From CAVOOW01 sp963697675 (GTDB lineage Bacteria > Actinomycetota > Actinomycetes > JACCUZ01), in assembly GCA_963697675.1 (NCBI GenBank), contig CAVOOW010000006.1:930001-994000 (forward strand): a DNA stretch of 64,000 nucleotides. Direction: 5' to 3'. The notes under the pieces are model-generated. The model had not been told where the DNA came from. It did no database searches and saw nothing but the letters and a program-made list of their open reading frames with translations. Shown here one piece after another: positions 56,994-64,000 of the stretch (the stretch's first letter is position 1; every line of letters starts with the position of its first letter). Both the position numbers and the translations under genes were made by a program.

Positions 56994-58079
56994 GTGCGTA
57001 TCAACAGGGTCATCGCGGTGCTGGATCCCGGTGGCGCGCAGCTGTCGATGCTGCGACTGGCTCGCGCGCAAGCGGTGCTCGGCGTCGAGACCCGGCTGCT
57101 CGCCGGTGACGCGACACCGCAAGGCATCGCTCTCGCGAGGCACTACGGATTCGAGGCCGATGTCTTCTCGCTGCACGACGAGATCGGGCACTCGGCGCGG
57201 CAGTGGACGCCTGACGACGCGTTCGCGGGGTGGCTGGCCGACCGGATGGATCACATCGATCTGGTCCATGCTCACCTGTTCGGCGCTTGGTGGGCTGCGG
57301 CACGCAGCACGCCACGGCACGTGCCCGTGATCGCCAGCGAGCACGACAGGCTCACCTGGCCACGTGGAGACCACAGCGTCGCTGCAGCCTCCGCAGCGGC
57401 GCGCATCGATCGATTCTTCGTCCACGGCCAGGACCGGCTGGCGTTCGGCAGAGGCCTCGGCGTGGAGCCGTCGCGCGTACTCAACGGCAGGTCGGCAATC
57501 TCGCAGCACACCACTGCGCGGCCCGGGCTGGTCAGTCCGCGGCTGACTTTCACCGGTCGCCTCCGCGAGGACAAGGGCCCGGACCTGCTCCTGCACGCGC
57601 TCGCGGAGATGCGCGACCCGCCCGTCAGCTACATCGTCGGGGACGGCCCCATGTCCCAGCAGCTGCGTCGGCTCATCGACAGGCTCGGCCTGCGGCGGAC
57701 CGTCCAGCTGACCGGATGGAGCTTTGAGCCCGCTCGCTATGTTGCCGGCGCGACGGTGCATGTCGTGCCGAGCCGCCGGGACTCATGGTCGCAGAGCGCG
57801 GTCACAGGCTTCGCGCTCGGCGTCCCCGTCGTGGCAACCACGGTGGACGGCTTGCCGACGACTCTCGCCGAACGGCGAGGGCTCCTCGTGCGACCGGAAC
57901 CGGCGGCGCTGGCGGCCGGGATCCAGTCGGTGCTCGACGGCACGGCCGCGATCGACCGGGAAGCCGGACGGCGCTATGCGCTGGCCTTCCAGCCCGCAGA
58001 GATCGCGTCCGACTACTTCGCCGTCTATCAGCGAGTGCTCGCCGACAGGGCGGCCCGGGCTAGCGGCGCTGCGGTGTGA
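56994..58079 (+). CDS. Glycosyltransferase family 4-like (GT-B)
   Basis: About 361 aa. The C-terminal half has the GT4 nucleotide-sugar features TFTGRLREDKGPDLLLHAL, GDGPMSQQLRRLI and the E-rich region replaced by SRRDSWSQSAVTGFALGVPVV, which keeps only part of the EX7E motif. The N-terminal half is a Rossmann fold (IAVLDPGGAQLSMLRLARAQ). The GTG at 56994 starts the fold; an open frame reaches 56838 but overlaps the DUF202 start. Acceptor and donor unknown. Its 3' end overlaps a small minus-strand gene by 20 bp. Confidence 0.8.
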   Translation: MRINRVIAVLDPGGAQLSMLRLARAQAVLGVETRLLAGDATPQGIALARHYGFEADVFSLHDEIGHSARQWTPDDAFAGWLADRMDHIDLVHAHLFGAWWAAARSTPRHVPVIASEHDRLTWPRGDHSVAAASAAARIDRFFVHGQDRLAFGRGLGVEPSRVLNGRSAISQHTTARPGLVSPRLTFTGRLREDKGPDLLLHALAEMRDPPVSYIVGDGPMSQQLRRLIDRLGLRRTVQLTGWSFEPARYVAGATVHVVPSRRDSWSQSAVTGFALGVPVVATTVDGLPTTLAERRGLLVRPEPAALAAGIQSVLDGTAAIDREAGRRYALAFQPAEIASDYFAVYQRVLADRAARASGAAV

Positions 58080-58320
58080 CCTGGCCGGTGCCACGCAGAC
58101 GTCGCTCGACCAGAACGCCCAGATATTTCGTGACGTGTACGGGAGCGAGCTCCTCAAGCGTCGTCCGGACCTGTTGCTCGAGCGCGGGCGCGTGCGTCGC
58201 GGGGGCCAGTCGCGAATTCATCGACTCGGTGAGCTCGATGACCAGCTCGTCGTCGGGGTAGACATCCGCTGACAGCGCGGGATTGTGGACGTGGTGCGCG
58301 CGGGCCATTGCCGTTGTCAT
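58060..58320 (-). CDS. Small helical protein (three-helix-bundle dimerisation-like)
   Basis: 86-aa protein. The C-terminal segment EQQVRTTLEELAPVHVTKYLGVLVERRLR resembles a short actinobacterial family with a three-helix bundle that ends in a conserved LVERR-type helix. ATG 58320; another ATG at 58305. Convergent and overlapping with the glycosyltransferase gene. Function unknown, and the call is moderate. Confidence 0.55.
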   Translation of the reverse strand: MTTAMARAHHVHNPALSADVYPDDELVIELTESMNSRLAPATHAPALEQQVRTTLEELAPVHVTKYLGVLVERRLRGTGQVTPQRR

Positions 58321-58587
58321 GGCATCACGATGGCACGCTTCCGGCGGTGTCGAGACAGCTCAGATCTCAACCGCCGCACAACCAAGCACAGCGGCACCTG
58401 CTGTTCATGTTCCGTTTACCCGACAGCCGCCCGCACGTCGTCCGGAGACCCGGGTTTGAGCGGGTCGCAAAGGGTGCATCTTGCGTTAACGGCGGCGTGG
58501 CACGCCGGCCCTGCCTGCGTTGCCTGGCTCTGGTGGCGTGCTCACGACCGCGTACCAAGATCCGCCCGACCGTGAAGGGACCACCCC

Positions 58588-59778
58588 ATGCGAATTGCCA
58601 TCCCCCGACGACTCGCAACGACAGCGACGCTGCTCCTGCTGGCGCTGCTGCTCGCGGCCACGGCCGCGTATGCCGGACAAGGGCACCACGGCGCCGGCCC
58701 AAGCTCTGCACAGCAGCACAAGGTCGCGGGGCCGCTCGTCTTCGGTCACCGTGGTGCCGCGGGCTACCGTCCGGAGCACACCCTGGCGAGCTATGACCTC
58801 GCGATCCGGATGGGCGCCGACGTCATCGAGCCCGACCTGGTCTCGACCAAGGACCACGTGCTCGTCGCGCGTCACGAGAACGACATCACGGCCACAACCG
58901 ACGTGTCGTCGCGACCGGAGTTCGCCGATCGCAAAGCCACGAAGGTCGTCGACGGCACTCCGATCACCGGCTGGTTCACTGAAGACTTCACCCTCGCGGA
59001 GCTGAAGACACTGCGCGCCAAGGAGCGCCTCCCCGACGTGCGGCAGGAGAACACGATCTACGACGGCCGCTACCAGATCCCCACGTTCCAACAGGTGATC
59101 GATCTCGCCAAGCTGGAGAGCCGTCGTTACGGCCGGCAGATCGGCATCGCGCCCGAGACCAAGCACCCGACCTACTTCGACTCCATCGGCCTGTCCCTCG
59201 AGGAGCCGCTGGTCGCGACCCTGCGCGCGAACGGACTCGACACCCGACGCAGTGCGGTCTACCTGCAGTCATTCGAGGAGTCAAACCTGCGCGAGCTGCA
59301 CTACAGGTTCCACCTGAAGGTCAATCTGCTCCAGCTGACCAGCAGCGGTCCGACAGCACGTCCGTACGACCACGTGGCGAGCGGTGACCCCGAGACCTAC
59401 GCGGAGATGACAACGGCGGTCGGCCTGAAGGAGATCTCGACCTACGCCGACGTCCTCGGGCCCGACAAGGCGCAGATCTTCCCACGTGACGCCGCAGGGA
59501 ACACAGGGGCGCCGACATCGCTGGTCAGCGACGCACATCACGCCGGACTGAAGGTCGTGCCCTACACGTTCCGCGCGGAGAACCAGTTCCTGCCGACGCA
59601 GTATCGCGTGGGCACTGATCCCAATGCGTTCGGCAACGTGTTCGCGGAGTTCCAGGACCTCTATGCCGTGGGCGTCGACGGGCTCTTCGCCGACCAGGCG
59701 GACCTGGCCTTCGCCGCACGCGAGGACTTCCTCGGTCACCGTTACGGCATCGATCACCCGCAGGCGAAGGCGGCATAA
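58588..59778 (+). CDS. glpQ: Secreted glycerophosphodiester phosphodiesterase
   Basis: 396 aa. A signal peptide (MRIAIPRRLATTATLLLLAL, cleaved near AYAG) exports it. The GDPD TIM-barrel has FGHRGAAGYRPEHT (His54, Arg55, Glu63), IEPDLVSTKD (Glu81, Asp83) and VARHEN (His96), the general-acid and calcium-binding residues of GlpQ. It hydrolyses glycerophosphodiesters to glycerol-3-phosphate outside the cell. Ribosome site GAAGGGA. Followed by a perfect hairpin. Confidence 0.92.
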   Translation: MRIAIPRRLATTATLLLLALLLAATAAYAGQGHHGAGPSSAQQHKVAGPLVFGHRGAAGYRPEHTLASYDLAIRMGADVIEPDLVSTKDHVLVARHENDITATTDVSSRPEFADRKATKVVDGTPITGWFTEDFTLAELKTLRAKERLPDVRQENTIYDGRYQIPTFQQVIDLAKLESRRYGRQIGIAPETKHPTYFDSIGLSLEEPLVATLRANGLDTRRSAVYLQSFEESNLRELHYRFHLKVNLLQLTSSGPTARPYDHVASGDPETYAEMTTAVGLKEISTYADVLGPDKAQIFPRDAAGNTGAPTSLVSDAHHAGLKVVPYTFRAENQFLPTQYRVGTDPNAFGNVFAEFQDLYAVGVDGLFADQADLAFAAREDFLGHRYGIDHPQAKAA

Positions 59779-59799
59779 CAGAGCGTTTGAACATGCAGC

Positions 59800-59833
59800 G
59801 GCGGCGTTGCCGCAGGACCCAGGCAACGCCGCC
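59800..59833 (+). terminator. Terminator hairpin after glpQ
   Basis: GGCGGCGTTGCC pairs perfectly over 12 bp with GGCAACGCCGCC around a 10-nt loop, 22 nt after the stop. No U-tract. Confidence 0.7.
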
Positions 59834-60197
59834 GAAGTACTTTCTCGGGACCGGTTCAGGGGGAGGTGCAGATCCAGCAACGGCAGACGTGGCGTAGCGC
59901 CAACGTGTGCCGGAGCCGGAAGGACACAATGACGAGGCGGGTCATGGCCCTACCTTGACTCGCTCGAATGTCTGTTTTGCTGCATGGGAACTAAGTTCGG
60001 ATGAACGAAAGATCGACTTCAGCGACGGTGCGAACTGTGCCCGTACACCTGAGGGAACATTGGCCGGACGGCTGATGTCATTCAGGTCGTGATCGGACAT
60101 TGCGCGTCGGGCATGTCGCCGTCAGTTTCGTACCCCTGGGTGTTGCGAGGCGACGGCGGGGACCCGTTACCGCAGGGTCCCCGCCGCGTCGGTCGAC
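59834..60197. other. Intergenic stretch without a recognisable gene
   Basis: About 360 bp between the glpQ hairpin and the AHSA1 gene. Relatively AT-rich around 59960-60080. No gene, RNA or repeat recognised. Confidence 0.5.
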
Positions 60198-60710
60198 TCA
60201 GGCAGACGGCCAGCTGCCGAACGCCGAGCCGGTCTCGAGCAGCGACTTGAGGTCGCTGAGCACCCAGTTCCAGCCGCCTCCTGCGCCCTCGCCCTCCATG
60301 TCGCCCGCCAGCAACAGCTGCAGCTTGGGTGCGCCGGTGAGGTCGTGGATCACCGTCAGCTTGGTCACGCCCTCGCCGGCCGGTGCGATCTCGTGCGTCA
60401 CGCGCGTGAAGCCCTCGGCCGCCATGCCGTCGTCCATGCACATCCGCCAGGTCTGCACGAGCTTGTGTGGCGGATCAGCCTCGATGACCTCGCCGTCCAC
60501 CGCCACCTCCGGCGCACCCATCGAGCGCATTGCCGGGCTGGTCAGCGCGCGATAGCTGCCGCCCGGCCGGAGGTCGTATTCGACGCGGCCTCCGTACCCG
60601 TACTTCTCGGTCCACTCGGGTTTCGTGATCGCGTCCCAGATCGCCTGCGGCGTGGCCTTGATGTAGACCCGGTAGACCTGCGTGGTCACGGTCTCGGTCA
60701 TGGTCGTCAT
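60198..60710 (-). CDS. SRPBCC/AHSA1-domain protein
   Basis: 170-aa START-like ligand-binding protein of the AHSA1 family: VYIKATPQAIWDAITKPEWTEKYG, GYGGRVEYDLRPGGSYRAL and a C-terminal GGWNWVLSDLKSLLETG. Such proteins are very often encoded with an ArsR regulator as a small detoxification or sensing module, as here: the start overlaps the ArsR stop by 4 bp. Ligand unknown. Confidence 0.88.
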   Translation of the reverse strand: MTTMTETVTTQVYRVYIKATPQAIWDAITKPEWTEKYGYGGRVEYDLRPGGSYRALTSPAMRSMGAPEVAVDGEVIEADPPHKLVQTWRMCMDDGMAAEGFTRVTHEIAPAGEGVTKLTVIHDLTGAPKLQLLLAGDMEGEGAGGGWNWVLSDLKSLLETGSAFGSWPSA

Positions 60711-61030
60711 GCCCTTTCCTCCAGCTCGTTCTTAAGGTCGACGAGCGCCGACACCCGGCGCTCGGTGTACTTGTCGATCCAGCGGTCGTGGATCAGCCGG
60801 ATCGGCACCGGGTTCAAGAAGTGCAGCTTCTCCCGGCCCGACCGGCGCGTGACGACCAGGCCCGCGTCCTCGAGCACGCGCAGGTGCTTCATCACCCCGA
60901 AGCGCGTCATCTCCAGCTCCGACTCCAGCTCGGTCAGCGTGCGGCCGTCACGTACGAAGAGCCGGTCGAGCAGGAAACGACGCGTCGGGTCGGACAGCGC
61001 CTTGAACACGCGGTCGTCGTCGTCGCTCAC
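60707..61030 (-). CDS. ArsR-family regulator
   Basis: 107-aa winged-helix regulator: VFKALSDPTRRFLLDRLF, LTELESELEMTRFGVMKHLRVL (recognition) and VVTRRSGREKLHFLNPVPI. No metal-binding cysteines are present, as usual for ArsR partners of AHSA1 proteins. GTG 61030 coincides with the predicted transcription start. The operator-promoter directly upstream indicates autorepression. Confidence 0.9.
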   Translation of the reverse strand: MSDDDDRVFKALSDPTRRFLLDRLFVRDGRTLTELESELEMTRFGVMKHLRVLEDAGLVVTRRSGREKLHFLNPVPIRLIHDRWIDKYTERRVSALVDLKNELEERA

Positions 61031-61036
61031 CCGACC

Positions 61037-61066
61037 AAGATAGGTGACCGATTGGTCACATGTCAA
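61037..61066 (-). promoter_or_regulatory. arsR promoter with embedded operator
   Basis: On the minus strand TTGACA (61066-61061), an 18-nt spacer and TATCTT (61042-61037) form a near-consensus promoter. The spacer contains the dyad GTGACC-N4-GGTCAC (61044-61059), ideally placed for steric repression. The start codon begins 6 nt after the -10, so the mRNA should be leaderless. Confidence 0.65.
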
Positions 61067-61103
61067 TGCCTGGCGGTCTAGGCTGTCGGTCGGCTGTGCG
61101 TGA

Positions 61104-61667
61104 ATGGCTCCCGTGCCGACCAACGCAGACTCGCTCTCCGCCCGAGATGCCGCGCCGCGACTGCGCCTCGAGCCGTGGTCGGCCGGCGACCTTGCGCTCT
61201 TGCGATTGCTCAACGCGCCAGAGATGACCCGGCACCTCGGCGGACCCGAGTCGGAGCAAAAGCTGTTGGAGCGCCAGCAGAAATACGTCGTCGGTGGACC
61301 CGCAGGGTCGGGCGGGATGTTCACGGTCGTCCTGCTCGACGAGGAGCGAGGAGTCGGCAGCATCGGCTACTGGGAGCGGGAGTCGGACGGCGAGACGGTC
61401 TACGAGACGGGATGGGCAGTCCTGCCGGAGTGTCAGGGCCGGGGCATCGCGGCCGAGGCGACGCTGGCGGTCATCAACCTCGCAGCGGCCGAACGGCGTC
61501 ATCGCTATCTGCACGCCTACCCGTCCGTCGACAACCCGGCCTCGAACGCGATCTGCCGCAAGGTCGGCTTCGAACTGCTCGGCGAGCAGGACTACGAATA
61601 CCCACCGGGGCATCCGATGCGCTGCAACGACTGGCGCTTCGACCTCAGGTCAATAGTCCTGACGTGA
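61104..61667 (+). CDS. GNAT N-acetyltransferase (RimJ/RimL type)
   Basis: 187-aa GNAT: LRLEPWSAGDLALLRLLNAPEM, acetyl-CoA loop PECQGRGIAAEATLAVINL and NPASNAICRKVGFELLG, typical of RimJ/RimL-like enzymes acting on unknown small molecules or N-termini. Divergent from arsR; its stop overlaps the next gene's GTG. Confidence 0.87.
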   Translation: MAPVPTNADSLSARDAAPRLRLEPWSAGDLALLRLLNAPEMTRHLGGPESEQKLLERQQKYVVGGPAGSGGMFTVVLLDEERGVGSIGYWERESDGETVYETGWAVLPECQGRGIAAEATLAVINLAAAERRHRYLHAYPSVDNPASNAICRKVGFELLGEQDYEYPPGHPMRCNDWRFDLRSIVLT

Positions 61668-62158
61668 GCGCGACGTCGCATTGGGGACTGACTCCCCGCC
61701 AGAGCATCGAGGCGGAGTGCGCCCGCCGGGGCAAGGACGCCGTCGTGGCCGGTTGCATCGACCTGCTTGCCGGGCGAGAAGCAGATCCTGCTGGGCCGGC
61801 CGATCCTGCCGGGCGAGAGGTTGCACCTGCTGGGCGAGAGGTTGACGCGGGTCTGGTCATGGCCCTGGGCGGCCCGGCAGCGCGTCGGGTGATCACCGGC
61901 GAGGACAAGCAGTACTGGCTCCGGGTGTGGGCGGCTCGTGGGCTGTTGTGGGCCTGGGACGACCGCGCGGGACCCTCCATCACGGCGGGACTGCGCGACG
62001 AACACTGGCGGGTAAGGGAGATGGCCTGCAAGGTCATCGCCCGCCATCAGGTCGGTGATGCCTTATCGGTAGTGGCCGCGATGCACGACGACCCGGTCCC
62101 GCGGGTCCGTGCCGCCGCCGCCCGAGCCCTCGTACTCCTCACCACCGCCAGCGCCTAA
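61664..62158 (+). CDS. HEAT-repeat-like protein with internal tandem insertion
   Basis: 164-aa protein. The C-terminal part, with WLRVWAARGLLWAW, EHWRVREMACKVIARH and PVPRVRAAAARALVLL, looks like two to three HEAT repeats. Residues about 37-62 are a low-complexity insertion (AGRE/PAG units) encoded by tandem DNA repeats. GTG 61664 shares GTGA with the GNAT stop. Function unknown. Confidence 0.75.
   Translation: MSATSHWGLTPRQSIEAECARRGKDAVVAGCIDLLAGREADPAGPADPAGREVAPAGREVDAGLVMALGGPAARRVITGEDKQYWLRVWAARGLLWAWDDRAGPSITAGLRDEHWRVREMACKVIARHQVGDALSVVAAMHDDPVPRVRAAAARALVLLTTASA
61772..61850 (+). repeat. Imperfect 18-21 bp tandem repeat inside the HEAT-like gene
   Basis: Four units beginning GGGCGAG or GGGCCGG (61772, 61793, 61811, 61832), all multiples of 3, so the frame is kept. 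Confidence 0.8.
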
Positions 62159-62185
62159 CCCCTCCCTCCCCTCCCCCGCCGCCCC

Positions 62186-62648
62186 AACCTTCAAAGTCGA
62201 TCATGCAGTAACCGACACGGCTGCACATCGCCGCAGGTCACCGCCCCGGCCTTCAAGGTCGATCATGCAGCACTTGGGTCAGCCACCTGCTTGGACTCCA
62301 AGTCCCGCACAAGCAGTACGGACGTGCTGACAGCGACACGTGTTGCGCCCACGGTGTCGCACCGATCCCGGCTGCCCCGGTTGTGTCCGTGACTCAGCGG
62401 CCGACCGCCTGGATGGGCTCCCTGCCGCCGGAGCCGTCGTCCATGATCGACCGGCCGGCACAACGCCCACGTCGCTGCGCCGCGATCGCGGCCCGGATCC
62501 GCCCGGGGTTTGCTGGTGCACCGGCACGCGGAGACGGCACATACCGATGAGCCAGTTCCCATGATGTGCATGATCGATTTGGGGTGTGCGGGGCGCTGAC
62601 CTGCGGCGATGTGCAGCCGTGTCGGTTACTGCATGATCGATTTGGGAG
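62186..62648. repeat. TGCATGATCGA repeats forming a 44-bp perfect inverted repeat
   Basis: The 504-bp gap between the HEAT-like gene (+) and asd (-) contains reversed copies at about 62186-62218 and 62250-62272 and forward copies at about 62566-62586 and 62618-62648. Outer arms 62197-62240 and 62597-62640 are exact reverse complements over 44 bp. The 356-bp interior has no recognisable gene. Confidence 0.85.
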
Positions 62649-62662
62649 TTGTGGGGGGTGGG

Positions 62663-63735
<1,073 letters not shown>

Positions 63736-63739
<4 letters not shown>

Positions 63740-64000
63740 CGGCCGGTGCCTCCGTAGATGACGGCTTCCGTCTCGCGGGCGTCGAGGTCGAACGCGGAGT
63801 GCACCGCGCGCACGGCGTCGTCGACGTGCTCGCCGCGCACGACGACCGAGATGCGGATCTCCGAAGTGGAGATCATTTCGATGTTGACACCCGCCGCGGC
63901 GAGCGCGCTGAAGAACTTCGCCGACACACCTGGGTGCGAGCGCATCCCCGCGCCGATCAACGAGATCTTGCCGACCTGGTCGTCATAGAGCAGGTCCTGG
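63736..64000 (-). CDS. lysC: Aspartate kinase, C-terminal part (cut by window edge)
   Basis: The last 87 codons of an aspartate kinase: the second ACT domain with KISLIGAGMRSHPGVSAKFF, AAGVNIEMISTSEIRISVVV and VHSAFDLD. This is the regulatory region that senses lysine/threonine. The 5' part lies beyond the window. It overlaps asd by 4 bp, the usual ask-asd operon. Confidence 0.92.

Overview
This 64-kb window is a GC-rich chromosomal segment of an actinobacterium. WhiB, Crp, RsiG-like, MarP, PonA2 and F420/LLM-type proteins, many GTG starts, many 4-bp stop/start overlaps and probable leaderless genes all point that way. The first half follows, from memory, the gene order of the Mycobacterium tuberculosis Rv3667-Rv3683 block (acs, holin-like, ephE, marP, CoA Nudix, TlpA, nth, crp, beta-lactamase-fold, RidA, two ArsA-type ATPases, whiB4, ponA2, metallophosphoesterase), with extra genes inserted. 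The right edge is asd plus the 3' end of an aspartate kinase gene (lysine/threonine/methionine pathway). The species cannot be fixed from sequence alone.

Layout. 0.2-4.3 kb: acetate uptake and activation (DUF485, actP, acsA). 4.4-8.6 kb: LLM oxidoreductase, NhaA, a small membrane protein, an EphE-like alpha/beta hydrolase, DUF309. 8.7-11.9 kb: minus-strand operon nth-tlpA-CoA Nudix-marP. 12.0-13.4 kb: an RsiG-type c-di-GMP-binding anti-sigma candidate and crp. 13.7-24.5 kb: metallo-hydrolase/Nudix pair, MerR, RidA with a 52-aa DUF4177 gene, thiolase, SDR, a frameshifted hydrolase, a frameshifted secreted nuclease, GNAT, the ArsA pair, whiB. 24.7-28.8 kb: ponA2, YqeY, metallophosphoesterase, tRNA-Pro(CGG). 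28.8-36.2 kb: an accessory-looking stretch bounded on its left by the tRNA and containing a second tRNA 3'-end remnant, with a GAF-GGDEF-EAL protein, a NicoT Ni/Co permease behind a Nur-like box, a berberine-bridge-type flavoprotein and a membrane GGDEF protein. 36.2-43.2 kb: a four-gene ABC exporter operon, GNAT, frameshifted lacZ. 43.4-44.3 kb: cysteine dioxygenase plus rhodanese.

44.3-56.2 kb is the most interesting part. Two CHAD proteins (one with CYTH), a MutT1-like protein and a ParA ATPase sit divergently from a polyphosphate kinase 2 gene. That gene overlaps a 4'-phosphopantetheinyl transferase gene, which runs convergently into an M1 peptidase and a 1.3-kaa Pls-type synthetase (A-T-membrane). 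The adenylation-domain residues that line the substrate pocket read DAESIGTVVK, close to the remembered lysine code. I propose an epsilon-poly-lysine-type (or related basic homopolymer) system carrying its own carrier-activating enzyme and a degrading peptidase, next to polyphosphate genes.

56.5-64 kb: DUF202, a glycosyltransferase, a small protein, GlpQ, an AHSA1/ArsR pair with a well-defined operator-promoter, GNAT, a HEAT-like protein, asd and lysC.

Three intergenic regions between convergent genes carry a dispersed repeat with core TGCATGATCGACTTTGAAG, including one 44-bp perfect inverted repeat. At least five genes carry single-base frameshifts. That pattern suggests residual assembly indels as much as true decay.
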